Positions 11,690-23,110 of a stretch of DNA of 64,000 bases are shown here, one piece after another (within the stretch, counting starts at the first letter, position 1; every line of letters starts with the position of its first letter). The stretch is taken from NCBI GenBank assembly GCA_030141605.1, contig JAQGDQ010000094.1, positions 1-64,000 of the forward strand. Reading direction: 5' to 3'. The stretch comes from Tubiluchus corallicola (lineage: Eukaryota; Priapulida; Priapulimorpha; Priapulimorphida; Tubiluchidae). A program made the position numbers and the translations under genes. The notes below the pieces were generated by a model. The model did not search any database and had not been told where the DNA came from. It saw only the letters and a list, made by a program, of their open reading frames with translations.

Positions 11690-12540
11690 AAAATATGCCT
11701 ATAAAAATAAATAAACGCGAGTTCCTTGTGAAAAAGGCAAACACACAACAGTTCATGAACATGCTTGTTCTGGAAAAAGAACTGCCACGTATGGAATTCC
11801 CCAAGTGATGCTGATGTTTTTGTAGTGCAAAATGCAGTAGAGTCAGCCATCACAACAAACACTGCTTATCTGTGATGATATAGATCTGCTTGTTTTCCTT
11901 GTTTATCACGCCAAACTCTTTCACCTGAGCCTCAAATAAACACAAAGAAAGCTGTAGTGTCTAATATACCATCTGCTTGCATTGTATTGTGTCAACAGCA
12001 GAGAATGTGTTACTATGCATATAAAAGAAAGGCTTGAGGATGGACTTGATTCACTGTGACACAAGCTTCGTGAGAAAATTGCCAGTGTCACTTTACTTCT
12101 ACAGCCACAGCATTTATCATCAGCAGCAGCAAATTGTCACAGTGTTCATGCGTACTACCAAGTGCAGCAGTGGAAGGAAATTGGAAGTGAACTCCTGCAG
12201 TAAGATTGTGATTGGTGTGACGATGATTGAGGACATTCCTGTTCAAAACTGACTTATCACCAGGAAGACAGATACTCCTCAGATACATACACGTGCAGTC
12301 TGGTTGGGGTTGTAGCAGTCTGTGGCTATGGATGCACGAATAAGAAGTGTGACATACAGTGTTCCGTTCTATGTAGCAAATGTAAAGGATGAAAATGCCT
12401 TACATCTCGGGTTGTACGTGATGATGATGGTACTGTTGATGAAGCTAATGACAATGTTGATGTTGATGAAGATAATGATATTAATGTTGCTAAGGATAAA
12501 TCAGATAATGAAAGACATTGCTGGAGTAGAAAGATAATTT
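11690..12540 (+). pseudogene. Decayed copy of a dispersed PIN-like/CXC gene family
   Basis: Reading forward and allowing frameshifts and stops, an ordered series of fragments appears. KREFLVKKANTQQFMNML (about 11705-11765) comes first. Then come an acidic block 'DADVFVVQNAVESA' and, after a frameshift, 'DDIDLLVFLVYHAKLFHL' (11805-11935). A 'YHQVQQWKEIGSELL' block follows near 12150-12200. Last is a cysteine-rich end CGYGCTNKKCDIQCSVLC (about 12325-12380) and an acidic tail. This order, a nuclease-like DD..D region followed by a TSO1/tesmin-like CxC cluster, is known from a high-copy family in invertebrate genomes. The copy is interrupted by several stops. The family name is from memory, not a search. 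Confidence 0.55.
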
Positions 12541-12939
12541 AAATTGGTTCAATGCTATTACCTTTTAATGACGAAAATTAATTAATTTGTTTGTTTACTA
12601 TTAAGGCATCATAAGCTAAAAAGTTTCCTTGTTTTTGACAGGGAGCAACGACCAAGAAATATTGTTAGTTGTTTGTAATTTAATAAGTAAACGTTTTCTA
12701 TATAGGAAGAATCTATAAAATTCAATATTTATACTATTTGATTGTTAACTTTCCCATCAATTTTAGAGTCTTGTATGCACATGTGTAGTATGGTTTGTGG
12801 CATACAACAAGGTTTGATGTTGTCTTAATTTTTTTGATATTTTGTATGTATTGACCGTGTACTCTTTATTACATACTTGTTAGCAATGCTTTGCGTTGTT
12901 TTGGTTGCACCAGCAATCAAGTGCGCTTGCTGGTGCATG

Positions 12940-13290
12940 AACACAAGTAAACACAAAAACGAATTACCTGCTTGCAAAATTAGCTTCTGTTAACTAGATT
13001 GAGCTGTCTAACTAGTATAAAGATGTAAAAAACTTTGAATGCCCTTGTAGCCTCAAAATAATTATTTTTCAGACTACATAAAAATATTACTTTGAGGTTG
13101 AATACAAGTGAACACAAAAACAAATCACCTGATTGCAATTAGCTTCCGTTAACTAGACTGAGCTGTCTAACTAGTATAAAGATGTAAAACAAAAGGTTGA
13201 ATGCCCTTGTAGTCTCAAAAATACTAATAAGACTATATAAAAATACTTATTTTCAGACTACAAGGGTATTCAAAGTTTATTTATGTTAAC
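12940..13290. repeat. Tandem pair of about 155 bp with an inverted third part
   Basis: Two diverged direct copies share 'aacacaaaaacRaatYacctg', 'gttaactagaYtgagctgtc', 'taactagtataaagatgtaaa' and 'gaatgcccttgtagYctcaaa' (about 12943-13095 and 13100-13250). At 13248-13280 the reverse complement 'ttttcagactacaagggta' then 'ttcaaagttt' appears. The unit therefore looks like a small transposon with inverted ends beside a partial duplicate. It lies just past the 3' end of the homeobox gene. Confidence 0.65.
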
Positions 13291-13561
13291 ATGGCAAGTC
13301 TCAAGCGAGCTCTTCCATAGTATAAGGATGGTTTATTCTTATTCTGTATTCAAGAGAAATTGTGCAACAATAATTCTGGTACTTAATAATTTTATTTTTG
13401 ACGAAGATTACAGGTATATTATGTCATGCTACAAGTATTATCAATATTGCTGTTCAAGAACGCTTTTATCTATAATAGCAAATTTATTAAAATTACCACC
13501 AAACTACATTTACAACGTTCCACTTTAAAAATCCAAGAATTTGCTTTTCTTTGTTTGCCAT

Positions 13562-13784
13562 TTACAATTTCGCCATTGCTGCGTCCTTGGTAATCATGAT
13601 TGGGTGACCACGTTCCGTGAGTGATGATTCTCCTATCATCGCGGGGGCGTTTCTTAAACAGGTCTCGTCAGATTGTAGCGGACTTCTGATCATACTAGAG
13701 GATTCTGCAATCGGCAGGTAGCACCCATACAACGGAAAGTAGTTAGAAGCGCTTTGCTGAGGCGGGAATCCAATTGTAGTCATG
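13562..13784 (-). CDS. PRD-class homeobox gene, exon 4 (C-terminal)
   Basis: The acceptor 'ttctgcattctttgcag' (reverse strand) precedes base 13784. The frame then runs 73 codons to a TAA at 13562-13564. It begins MTTIGFPPQQSASNYFPLYG and ends DAAMAKL. The aromatic, Pro/Ser-rich composition suits the C-terminal tail of a homeodomain protein; no clear OAR motif is visible. Its first base needs two bases from the previous exon, which the TG at the end of exon 3 supplies, making a Cys codon. The longer frame upstream runs into a CA/GCAC microsatellite and is not exon. An AATAAA on the minus strand at 13391-13396 could end the transcript. Assignment rests on strand, spacing and phase; an undetected exon between this and exon 3 is possible. 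Confidence 0.62.
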
Positions 13785-13854
13785 CTGCAAAGAATGCAGA
13801 AATGAACGCAAACAGACATGCTCACTTTGCACTCGTGCACAACTTCGCTTTTAC

Positions 13855-13993
13855 GCGCACACACACACGCACGCATGCACGCACGCCGAACACTCACACC
13901 CACACCCACACCCACACCCACACCCCACCCCCACCCACCCACCCACCCACACACACACACACACACGCACGCACGCACGCACGCACTCACGCA

Positions 13994-14053
<60 letters not shown>
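13855..14053. repeat. Compound (CA)n / (CACCC)n / (GCAC)n microsatellite
   Basis: About 200 bases of CA, CACCCA and GCAC repeats. Open frames on both strands across it are repeat translations, not genes. The tract sits about 70 bases upstream (in transcript direction) of homeobox exon 4, close to its acceptor and polypyrimidine tract. Confidence 0.95.
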
Positions 14054-14056
<3 letters not shown>

Positions 14057-15385
14057 AAAAAGGTTGTTCTATGCAGTGATATGTTACTGAAAATGTTAGA
14101 ACAAACTGTCGACACAGTTTAGGAATCTGTTTTAATGCTCTGAAAAAACCACCTTGTCCTTACTTTCAGTTTAATATTAAGCTCAATTTAATAGTTAGAA
14201 GAAGTACGTGAAAAATAGCTTAAAGAAAGTTTAGCATTAGTAGGTTTTCTGTAATTCTGTTAAACGTAAAGAAGCAAACTTGTTCGGCAAGATAAGGCAA
14301 AGCAAGTGCGTAACACTATTTTGGTTTGTTGAAGGGCTTGTTGCAAGTTGTAGGGAGTGCATGAGGTAAGGTGAAAATTTAATGATTTTGGCATTTTAAA
14401 AACATTTGTCACATGTGATGTCAGTTAAAGCTTTGAATAATCTCTACAGATGTCTCTACATATTCCATTGTTTGCTTCAAATGTGTATACCCAGAAAAAT
14501 ATGTGGTGAATTTTTTTTCATTTGCTCAACAATTTTTATAATATTTGAGTCAGCTAAGTGTAGGGATAAATGTTTTCAGAACAGCAAACATTATTGTTAA
14601 ATCATGTAAATAATTCATGCAAAAAAATTTGTACTAATTTTGAAACTGGTTTGCCTTTATCTAAATGAATGAGTAAGCATTGTCAGAGTGACCATGACAG
14701 ACAAAGTAAAATGGGGCAAAGTGAAAATGCTTCACTCTGCTTCTGCGAGGCTGTGACGTAAACCAGCTAATTTGCTTTAAGCTCGACTACATTCGTTCAT
14801 AACTATAATGCGATATTAATATATTATGAAGTGACTGGTGCTTAAAATGATGGAGAACCGTTAACACACGGGCATGGTCAAGCTTATCACAATAAGTCCA
14901 ATCTACTCCAAATTTTATTTTGAGCAAAGACATAGTCAGGATCTTAAGCGTGCAAGTAAGCTGCATTCTTGGTAACACTGTTCTATGAGAAGTTCCTAAT
15001 TTGTGTGAAAAACAAACACAGAAGACTTTTTGTGTTTGTTTTTCTTTACGATTATATAACTTGCGAAATAAAAAGAACTTGCTCTATAATAAGCGTAAAG
15101 CCTAATAGATCTTGAATACCTGAGCCTATACATGTACTTAAAAATATAAATATGCTGAATGATTTAATTGCGCCTTACACTAATGCAATTAATTACGCCC
15201 TAAGCTCAGCGTATTCACTTTGTAAGCCTCTTCAGTCTTATAAAGTGAATAGTATTTTTTCCTTGGAAAAGACAATATCTGCGGTTTAATTTACAGTAAT
15301 ATACCTTTGAGCTGTAATTCTTAGGCCATCAGCATGCATAAATTGTTGAACCTGCGTGGCTGTCGGCCTGGCGTTACCCCCGTAC
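14054..15385. other. Homeobox intron 3, nothing recognised
   Basis: AT-rich sequence without convincing exons or element ends. The open frames at 14406-14600 and 14787-14978 have no coding character that I can identify. Confidence 0.5.
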
Positions 15386-15483
15386 CATGGGGGAACGGAC
15401 ATGAAGGATCTACGCCAAAAGTCTCTTCCAAGTTTCAGCCTAGTTTGCTTCCTGAATTTTGCTCTTCGGTTTTGGAACCAAAC
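15386..15483 (-). CDS. PRD-class homeobox gene, exon 3 (recognition-helix end)
   Basis: On the minus strand the acceptor 'tttttcattttttcaag' is followed by VWFQNRRAKFRKQTRLKLGR. This is homeodomain residues 47-60 and the start of the tail: W48, F49, N51 and R53 are all present, and residue 50 is Gln, as in the Q50 paired-like group. I end the exon at 15386 with donor 'gtacgg', giving 32 codons plus two bases (…RRSFMSVPP + TG), because this phase joins exon 4 in frame. Other GT sites nearby break that frame. If the exon runs on instead, it stays open for about 30 more codons to a TAA near 15290. Confidence 0.85.
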
Positions 15484-15659
15484 CTTGAAAAAATGAAAAA
15501 AGCTGTTGCTAATAAGAAGTATAACTAATATAGGGCTACTAATAGTTGTAGCACTACAGCAATCATAAATGTCTGTTAATAAAAAAGTTTTATTTATTTA
15601 TTTAATAGATATTTTTGTATATAAGTCTGTATATAACATAAACTATAATAAAACCAGAC

Positions 15660-15750
15660 GAAGTATAAAAATCATAAAAATTTATTTAAAAATTGGCAAG
15701 ACACATTAAAATTGCCAAACATGTTTCAGTGCTGGTGTCATCAATGCAAG
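15660..15750 (-). mobile_element. Short retroelement-like 3' end
   Basis: Read on the minus strand, the segment holds 'gatgacaccagcactgaaac', then 'atgtttggcaattttaatg' and an 'aataaatttt' end. A related plus-strand phrase, 'gatgatgacagcagcagc' then 'tagtcgaaacgtctggcatg', occurs at 54747-54785. Two copies of one 3' motif suggest a dispersed element tail. The coding part is absent. Confidence 0.35.
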
Positions 15751-16439
15751 AACTTAAAGGGGGAATATCATGAAAATCAAGTTAAACTTATTTTATAGTT
15801 GCCTTCCCCGGGAACAACTTGGCGAAATTTTTTTTAGCAGTACGTTGTCTAATTAATGAGTAATTAACTTTTTTGTATCTCACGGAAAACGGCATGGAGC
15901 TGCACTTACGCCTCTCCCGGTGAAAAAATTGAACTAGCGCAGCTCAGGCTGATGACGTAACAGAGTGTACCCACAGCTTGCTGTGATACTGTGGTACACC
16001 ACTGGGCTAAAAATAAAGCTGTTATTACTACATTACAGCATTTTACCCTGAGTTGGATAGGTAGCAGCCAGGTGATAGAAACGATTGTCGTTGCTATCAT
16101 TAACATGTTTTCATCAAATTCTGCAAAAGCGATATATTTTACTACCGTCGAAAATTACAAGTCCATTATAGTATATTCTAATAGAGTGTAAACAATCATT
16201 GCACAAAAGTAGACTGGCCTACAGCATATTGTGAAAATTCTTGTGGCATTAATTGAAAACATCCTCAGCAAGTGTGGAGGTTGGTAACAAAAGTTCTTTT
16301 CTTGTAAAACAAGTCCGATATAGTAACTTCATTCTGCTAGAAGAAGTTACTTTTTTTAGCCATTACTTTTTTTTCTCTATCACTGTGTGGGACAATCTAA
16401 CAAGCCCTGCTTTTTGATTGCCCGCAACACATTTACCTT

Positions 16440-16585
16440 CGTGTATAAGTGAACAGTGTTTGAGGCCTTTTCTGTGCAGTATTTCTTATTTGTATTATAT
16501 CCATTGTAGGCCCTTTCACTAGATATTGTATATGTAACCATTGTAAATGTGTAAGGTGAAATAAATGACTTATGACTTATGACTT
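16440..16585 (+). mobile_element. LINE/SINE 3' tail with short tandem repeat
   Basis: The segment ends 'gtaaggtgaaataaatgact' followed by repeats of 'tatgactt'. A short tandem tail after a polyadenylation-like signal is typical of CR1/L2-type non-LTR 3' ends. No coding part was recognised upstream; bases 15750-16440 hold no other feature I can support. Confidence 0.45.
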
Positions 16586-17199
16586 AAAATATGTTTAACA
16601 AATGAAAGAGTGAGGCTTTGAGCCCATGTAAGCTCTCTAGCTTTCTTACACATCAGTCTTTGTTTACATTTAATAAATTGCAGATTGGATTCCAACGTTG
16701 ACTGCACAGAATATTCTGCATTTCTCGCAAAAAGTTCACAAGGGTATTACTGCTATTAATATATGACATAAATAATTTTACAAATCTGATTTCAAACTGG
16801 GTACTCGGACGAAGCACACCGATAAATGAGGTAACAAAAACCTATGAGTTTGATATAGTAAATGCCAAAATTTACGTACGCCTATGTATCAGGAGGTATC
16901 AAGGTTATTGATAAGAGTGATATCAAGTTTCCATATTTGCGAGCCATAAAAGCGATAACAGTGCAATTGAAATATTTTAGTCTTAGTATAGCTATTAAAA
17001 AACGAGAAGTCACATATAACACTGTTTGCACGGCAAATGAAATATCCACGTTTACATAGAATTTCCGACATCTGACAAGTTAGATGACAGTGTGGTATCA
17101 AGGTGCAGCACTTTGTCGCAAAAAGACATCCTATTATTGAGTTTTAGTATGAGAATTCTTATGAGAATAGAAATTATTCATCTGCTCTTTACTTTGTGA

Positions 17200-18290
17200 C
17201 GACCTATATTTACAAAATCAATATCAATTTCTGGTATACTCTTCACAATTTTTTAGCATGGCCTGGAGAGTCCGTATATCCGGTGCCAACAGACTTAAAT
17301 CGTCAGCATATGCAACACTGCCACAGTGCCTGTTATCCACCATATATTCAATTTTAGAATCCCGCAGTTTACATAATAGTCCATGTAAGTACACGCTAAA
17401 TATAATTGGAGACAAGGCAGCACCCTGTCTTACCCCTTTGGTATAGGTAAAAAATCTAGATTTGGTATTATGCCACGATAAACATATTTGCTGGTAGGGT
17501 ATACACGTTTAATAACAAGAAGATTTTTCTGAACTAGAAGTTTGAATAATTTACAGCAATTTACTTTACCGAATGCTTTAGAAGCGTCAAGTAAAGCACA
17601 AAAACTATAGAGCCATTTTGCACGTAATATTTAGCGGTTTCTTTTAATATGGTGGTACACATAGTAGTGAATATCTCAGATTTGAACCCAAATTGTAAAT
17701 CGGAATACGCTTTACGTATATAAAGTATACGCAATACTTTATATATTTACGTATTTTTCAAGTTTACATATTTACATATTACAAGTTTTCATATTTACAA
17801 AGAATTAGCCAATCAAGTAGCTTCTTTGTAAATATGAAAACTTGTAATATGTAAATATGTAAACTTGAAAAAGATGTAAATATATAAAGTATTGCGTACT
17901 TCCGATTTACAATTTGGGTTCAAATCTGAGATATTCACTACTATGTGTACCATGATATTAAAAGAAACCGCTAAATTATACGTGCAAAATGCTACGAAAG
18001 CTACTTGATTGTTGTCTTTGTCTGACAAGTTACCACGGGCATCCTTTGGGATTGGTTTGATACAAGACAACGAAAGGTGCTCAGGCGAATAGCTGTGGGC
18101 TGTTCTAAAATTATACAATTCACATGCATACCTAAGTGAGTGGATAATAAATGTGTACCGTGTATGATATGGTCAGATGTAAAAATATCACTTCCATCAG
18201 ATTTACCAGGTTTTATATGTTTTGCAGCGTTAATTATGTCTTGGACATTGAAACGATGAGTGTCACACACTTCATTACGTAGTTTTTTTA
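17200..18290 (-). mobile_element. Degenerate non-LTR retrotransposon (reverse transcriptase part)
   Basis: On the minus strand the order is 'DIINAAKHIKPGKSDGSD' (about 18240-18190), 'LSCIKPIPKDARGNLSDKDN' (about 18080-18015), an inverted duplication, then QFGFKSEIFTTMCTTILKET, and finally LSPIIFSVYLHGLLCKLRDS with the catalytic 'SVAYADDLSLLAP' (17400-17224). These are consecutive blocks of a CR1-like reverse transcriptase. Several stops and frame changes show that it is dead. It lies in homeobox intron 2, on the same strand as the gene. Confidence 0.8.
17614..17991. repeat. Fold-back inside the retrotransposon
   Basis: Bases 17614-17802 and 17824-17991 are close reverse complements with a 21-base spacer; the left arm has about 21 extra bases near 17705. 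The left arm is in the correct orientation for the surrounding reverse transcriptase. The right arm is an inverted duplicate of it placed just upstream in the element. The spacer itself matches, inverted, the sequence at about 17995-18015. Confidence 0.88.
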
Positions 18291-18309
18291 TTTATATCTT
18301 GTAATCGAT

Positions 18310-18600
18310 CAACTGGCCTGTGATGATCGGTTATACCACCCATCTTTGTCACAACACCTAATTTGATATATCTATCGTATGATGTTGTGTGTGCATAATT
18401 AATGATCTAATTACCTTATTGATTTATTGCACTGTTTATTTAAACTTACATAACATGGCGTGTTTTTGTAAGGTTTTGACACTAGATGGCTCTGGCTGCT
18501 CATTTCTCTGCTTAGCTGTAATTAGGTTACCTGCAAATTCGAATGCCAAATGGCTTCAATCTGTTTTGGGATCTTACTACAGAGTTCGTGTTTTATACTA
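18310..18600. repeat. Dispersed repeat, copy 1
   Basis: Bases 18315-18390 match 41930-42005 ('gatSatcggttaYcac…caacaccYatttgatRtatc'). Bases about 18375-18590 match 43272-43416 ('cgtatgatgttgtgtgcataattaatga' theme, 'ttattgcactgtttatttaa', then 'atgccaaRtggcttcaa'). So one repeat is continuous here and split in two at 42-43.4 kb. No coding content was recognised. Confidence 0.65.
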
Positions 18601-18885
18601 GATATGTTCTGACTGTCAAAGTTACAGGGTAATGTCCTGTAAAATTTGGCATATAAAAGTGACGGAAACACTCGAGAACCCTGAACACAGTACTCTGATT
18701 TCCTAACGTCCTGAGTTAGTTATTACACGGCGTCACATGGCCAATCGACCGACCAACTTGCCTGCCTATTTACCTATCTACCTATCTACCTACCCACTTA
18801 CATAATTACCCACGAACTTTCCTACTTGCGTATTTATTTATTTATAATTTTATCTTACATATATTTGCCTGTTTAATAAATTTAC

Positions 18886-19020
18886 CTGTATTCTGGCTTC
18901 CGTAAGCTCTATTCTCTCTGCAAGTTGTTCTCTGAGGAACACGTCAGGATATTGTGTTCTTTCAAACAGTGCCTCTAACTCGGCTAGTTGATGAGGAGTA
19001 AATGTGGTTCTATTTCTTCT
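18886..19020 (-). CDS. PRD-class homeobox gene, exon 2 (most of the homeodomain)
   Basis: This exon encodes homeodomain residues 2-46. It begins [20 protein letters not shown], continues [20 protein letters not shown] and ends EARIQ. The invariant L16, F20 and YPD (residues 25-27) and R31 are present, with the paired-class RRNRTTF arm. The acceptor 'tttcatttcag' lies above 19020 and the donor 'gtaaat' below 18886, both phase 0. The intron falls between residues 46 and 47, the classical position in PRD-class genes. The full model (exons at 28735-28830, 18886-19020, 15386-15483, 13562-13784) gives 183 residues. It should be a nuclear, sequence-specific DNA-binding factor. I could not place it in one family: the arm looks Prrx/Drgx-like, while 'QYPD' and 'ARIQ' recall Prop. 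No paired domain was seen. Confidence 0.93.
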
Positions 19021-19539
19021 CTGAAATGAAAAAAAAATTTCATAACACTTTTGGCAAACTGTCTAATTAAGGTTTTTAATTGTGCATAATACTAGATTCT
19101 GCATGTTAATAGTACTTTATTTTAAGGTTTTCATTGCTCGTATGCACACTTTTTGGAAAATTATAAAATGAGAGATGTAAAGAGTGGAACCGTTATACAC
19201 AATTTATACATTTTTGACAGAAAAATGCGCCATCTCTTTGTCATGAAATACGCATAGTTTAAATTTCTATACCAATATAAATCTACATTCTTTTTACTTC
19301 AGTTACACAACGGAAAAACAAAATATGACGCGAAATTTATAAATTTGTTTAGTCGCGGTACTGAGTCAATTAGAAAATGACTATCCTTTAGCAATGAGTT
19401 TGGAGTTTCTTTATCATCAACGACTATCTGTTATAAAATCATCTTTTATTATTTGTATAAATAAAATCTCTAAAATCTTGGAAAATAATATCTTTAAAAT
19501 TTATAAAATAATATGACGTAAAATCTGTTCGATTGTATT

Positions 19540-22150
19540 GGCTGTTTATTACAAAATAGCTAACTTCAAAAATGAAATTCTTCATCCTCCACGACTTTCC
19601 ACTACAAAATCATTTTTGATTAATTGCATAAAATTTTCATATAAGTTATGTTTGTTTTGTAGAACTATCTCCATTAGGTTTCTGTTGCCGAGTAAATTGA
19701 TGAATGACGTTCTTTTTTCAAAAATTTGGCATCGTAAAGTAGATGTTCTGGTGTTTGCTCTTCCATTCCACAGGTGCATGTTGGGCTATCTGCTAGTCCG
19801 AGACGATGTAAATGTTTATTATATGTCCCTTGGCCTGTGAGGAAAATGGTTCGACGTGTCTCTCTGTTTTCCTTAGGAGAGGTTGAAACGGTGAAGTTTA
19901 CATGACTCAGTCCAGTTTTCTACTTATGTCGTCACGTATTGGCCTTGCAGCTGGAGATTGTTAGTAATTCTGCTTGCCCATAGTGCTGAGATGCTTCTGT
20001 CTAACTGCTTCTTTGTGTAGTTACAGATAGCTGGGTACAGAGTTACAGTTACTTAAAGACTTGAAGTATTTCTGAGGTTAGCAGTGTGATATTTCAAAAA
20101 TGCTTATGTGCTAGCTGTTTGTCGCTCGGTTTCCAATCTTTAGCAAAATACTTTTTACTAAATCAATATCATCGCCATTACTTATTAGCTTTAACAAGAA
20201 CTTGGTTCCAATGGAATTTAATATAACATCCAGAGGCGGAAGGTCACAGATTAGCTCTAGCTTGTCTGCTCATGCGCCCATGCGCCCCCTAGTAGAGCTT
20301 CTGTTTTATCTGGTCGTGTGTTTATTTTTAAGCGTCGTTTCCTGCACCATCTGCTTATACTATCATAGCATTTTTGTGCCACTTCTAAACATGTGTCGTA
20401 GTTACGTGAAAGGTGCCATCTTTAGCATATTTAAATTTGCTAACATCAGTTGGTAACTCGTGGAACTCGCAAGTGAATATGAAGAGCAATGGAGCAAGTA
20501 CAGATCCTTGTGGTAATCCCACAAAACACCCTCATTCGTCTTAGCTATAAATTTGAACTTTTATGGTTGTTTTTCTGTTTCGCAATATATAGGCTGTGGG
20601 ACGTAGCCTTTTTCCTCTGATATTAGCTCCAATTTGTTTGTATAAAAGGCAATCGACCCACACGCCACGCACGTTTTCAAAATCACAACAGATTGTTATT
20701 GCATAATTGTTTTGTAGAATATCTTCTGCTGTCGTCAAAACTATCCTTATCAGGTATCTCGGTGTTTTAATAGGACACAAAACTTTTTTGCAATTGGAAT
20801 ATTATTTTAAAGAGTGAAAAATGATTGCGAAATCGTGCAGATATTAGATGCTCGATCGTTTTTCTTTTAAAATTGGACGGTGGTTGTTCGGATTACTATA
20901 GTTGCTTTTACTGGGCTTTTTAATAGGTACCATCTTACTCAAGATTTATTCCTGGTTTACTAGACGTATATTAGTCTGTATAGTGTTACAGTTTTGCTAA
21001 TGGGCTAAAGTTTTGACACATTTTAATACGTATGTCGTCATTGTTGATTGACTTGTCTTCCACTTTGATCTCTTTTATGACTGAAATCACTTCTTCCATT
21101 GAAAATAGTTTATTTAGCTCTGCGTAATCGTCTGCATCCCAGTCGATTTGCTGAAGTACTACCTGAACATGCGCCTTTGAATTTTCATCAAAATCTATAC
21201 CATACAAATGCCTACCACTACAGACAGTTTCGTAAAAAATATCAGCTTTATCTTTTTCAAATAAAACAAATTTGCCATTTTTCACTGACACTTAATTTCA
21301 CGTCTCTTTGACTGCCAAAAATTTTTTGTATGTTTTCCAAAAGACAGACGTTTGTTTGGTGTTTATTTTTTCGTGTTTTTCTTTATCAAATCACTTCTCG
21401 CAACACTTAGTTCTAGATCAAATCTATGTTTTTCCTCCGTGTATGCTGTCGATTTTGCTAGATTAGAATATTAGAATTAGATTAGGCTTTTACGCCTTTC
21501 TGTATTCGCGGACTTCAGCTGACAGAGCTGATAATTACTTGGTACAAAAAAATTACTGTGATTGCATACTGTTTCCTAAAGGGCTTCTATTATTTCCTAT
21601 AAAGATTTCCGTGAACCAGTTCCACAACTAATTTGCGTTACCATTTTGCACCAGGTGGTAGAATTGTTCGTAAGACAAGTGCAGAGTGTTTTCTTATCCC
21701 TGTGACCAGTGCTCCCAATTGCTGTTTTCAAAAGCATACACTTTGCGTTTGTTAATAACTTTGTGTGCTGTGCCGCTTAGTCTCAGAAATTACAGGAAAA
21801 TGCTCCTGTAAACAGCTCAACTTCACAATCAGTATACTGGCGTATCACTTTGTCCGTCATGTTATGACAAAATATAGTTAAATCTATTGTACTTTTCCAC
21901 TGTGCAGGAGCTGAATGTTTCAGCGGCAGAAGCGGCATAACCATGTCATTATTGTTGAATATTAAATCATTCAATACGTCTCCGTGTCTGTTTGTTAAAC
22001 TGTCCCATAAACAACTACGTGGATTATAGTCGCCAGCCGCAACTATTCCGGATATACGGTGAGTTTGGACGTAATTCATAACTTCAGATGTTGGCGGAAT
22101 GTAAACTTTACGGAAGTAGCAAAAGCTTTCTTTAGACCGATAAAGCAAGC
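19540..22150 (-). mobile_element. Degenerate Jockey-like LINE
   Basis: On the minus strand the parts come in the expected order. An endonuclease fragment includes 'VAAGDYNPRSCLWDSLTNRH' (about 22060-22000). A linker frame 20986-21291 follows, then reverse transcriptase fragments at 20541-20780 with 'GLPQGSVLAPLLFIF' at about 20520-20475. The end is RNase H/zinc-knuckle-like, with LGLADSPTCTCGMEEQTPEH near 19800-19740. The C-terminal CxC..E..PEH..  pattern is typical of Jockey-clade ORF2. Many stops and frameshifts are present. It lies in homeobox intron 1. Confidence 0.8.
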
Positions 22151-22369
22151 ATTCAGGTATTTTCTAAGAGTTTAATTGATATGTTTACCTATGACAGTTT
22201 TTAGAGTAAATATGTGGTTAGACAGCTACGATTAAAACCACTTTGTTTTTGTTTTTCAGCTTAAAGTCTATTGTTTATATTTTGCAAAAAATATAGAGGC
22301 TATTGCTAATTGGGAGTCCTCTGTAGTTAGAGGGGTCCAACCACTTGCCACGTCCTTACTCAGGCAGAA

Positions 22370-22590
22370 GCTACAGAGATGACGTCTGCCGTGAAACACC
22401 TGAAGCGCGCCCGAGATTTGCTGTTACTGGTTTGGATGGTGTTCGAAGAGCGCCTGTAGTTTGGACGGTGCGCATATAACTGTTTTTTTAAGACGGTTTT
22501 GAATGTAGATAAGTGTGTTAAGTCACAATAAGTGTCATGTAAGTAGTCATGCAACCAAGCAATAAAACTGACTGTATGCAAATTTTAATT
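22370..22590 (-). mobile_element. LINE ORF2 C-terminal fragment
   Basis: The minus-strand frame includes 'DLTHLSTFKTVLKKQLYAH', which resembles the W-x-x-LP…S-x-x-FK-x-x-LK-x-x-L ending of many LINE proteins. It is isolated from any larger element. Confidence is limited because the match is short. Confidence 0.4.
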
Positions 22591-22884
22591 CTAACGTTTT
22601 CTAGTTTTGTATCTTTCTCAGTTCCATTAATCCTGAAACTGGGTGCATCTAGATGGTGTCAGCGAGTAAACCACGTACTGTAATACAACTGGGGAAGATT
22701 TACCAAACAGCTGAAATATTATTTTATTGCTGCTAGATGACTGATATTGTGCCAAATGCTTCTGGTGTGAAGCAAATCGCTCCATAATGTGCGCCATTTT
22801 TCTGAATTCTGTTGATCAAGCGACTTTTCGTTTAATTTTAGACGTATTGGCTTCTGGTGACCCTGATAATAAAACTGCATTAGG

Positions 22885-23110
22885 CCCCGCGCAGACATGC
22901 AGTTTTCAGTTGTGCAATTAAAAGTTGCAAAATCAATAAATAACTAAAGCTTACGAAAGCGCGCAGATTACCTGCAACTAAAATTGCACAATTAAAAATT
23001 GCAAACTGGGCTAAACTTTTGGTTGCCCAACTGTTTTGTAATGTACAGTTTTCAATGAGAGCGCGCAAACATGCAACTTAGTTGTGCAACTTTTAGTCAA
23101 ACACAATTGT
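22885..23110. repeat. Repeat-rich segment with recurring inverted 'gttgtgcaatt' phrases
   Basis: The phrases 'gcgcRga', 'catgcaRtt', 'ttgtgcaatt' and 'aaagttgcaaa' recur in both orientations (22890, 22915, 22965, 22985, 23060, 23080). The start 'cgcgcagacatgca' resembles the inverted end 'gagcgcgcaaacatgca' near 23060. It looks like the remains of a small DNA transposon. Confidence 0.4.

Noticed and set aside
13785-14050. Upstream extension of homeobox exon 4 frame through Cys/Val repeats
   Set aside because: It is a microsatellite translation; a strong acceptor starts the exon at 13784.
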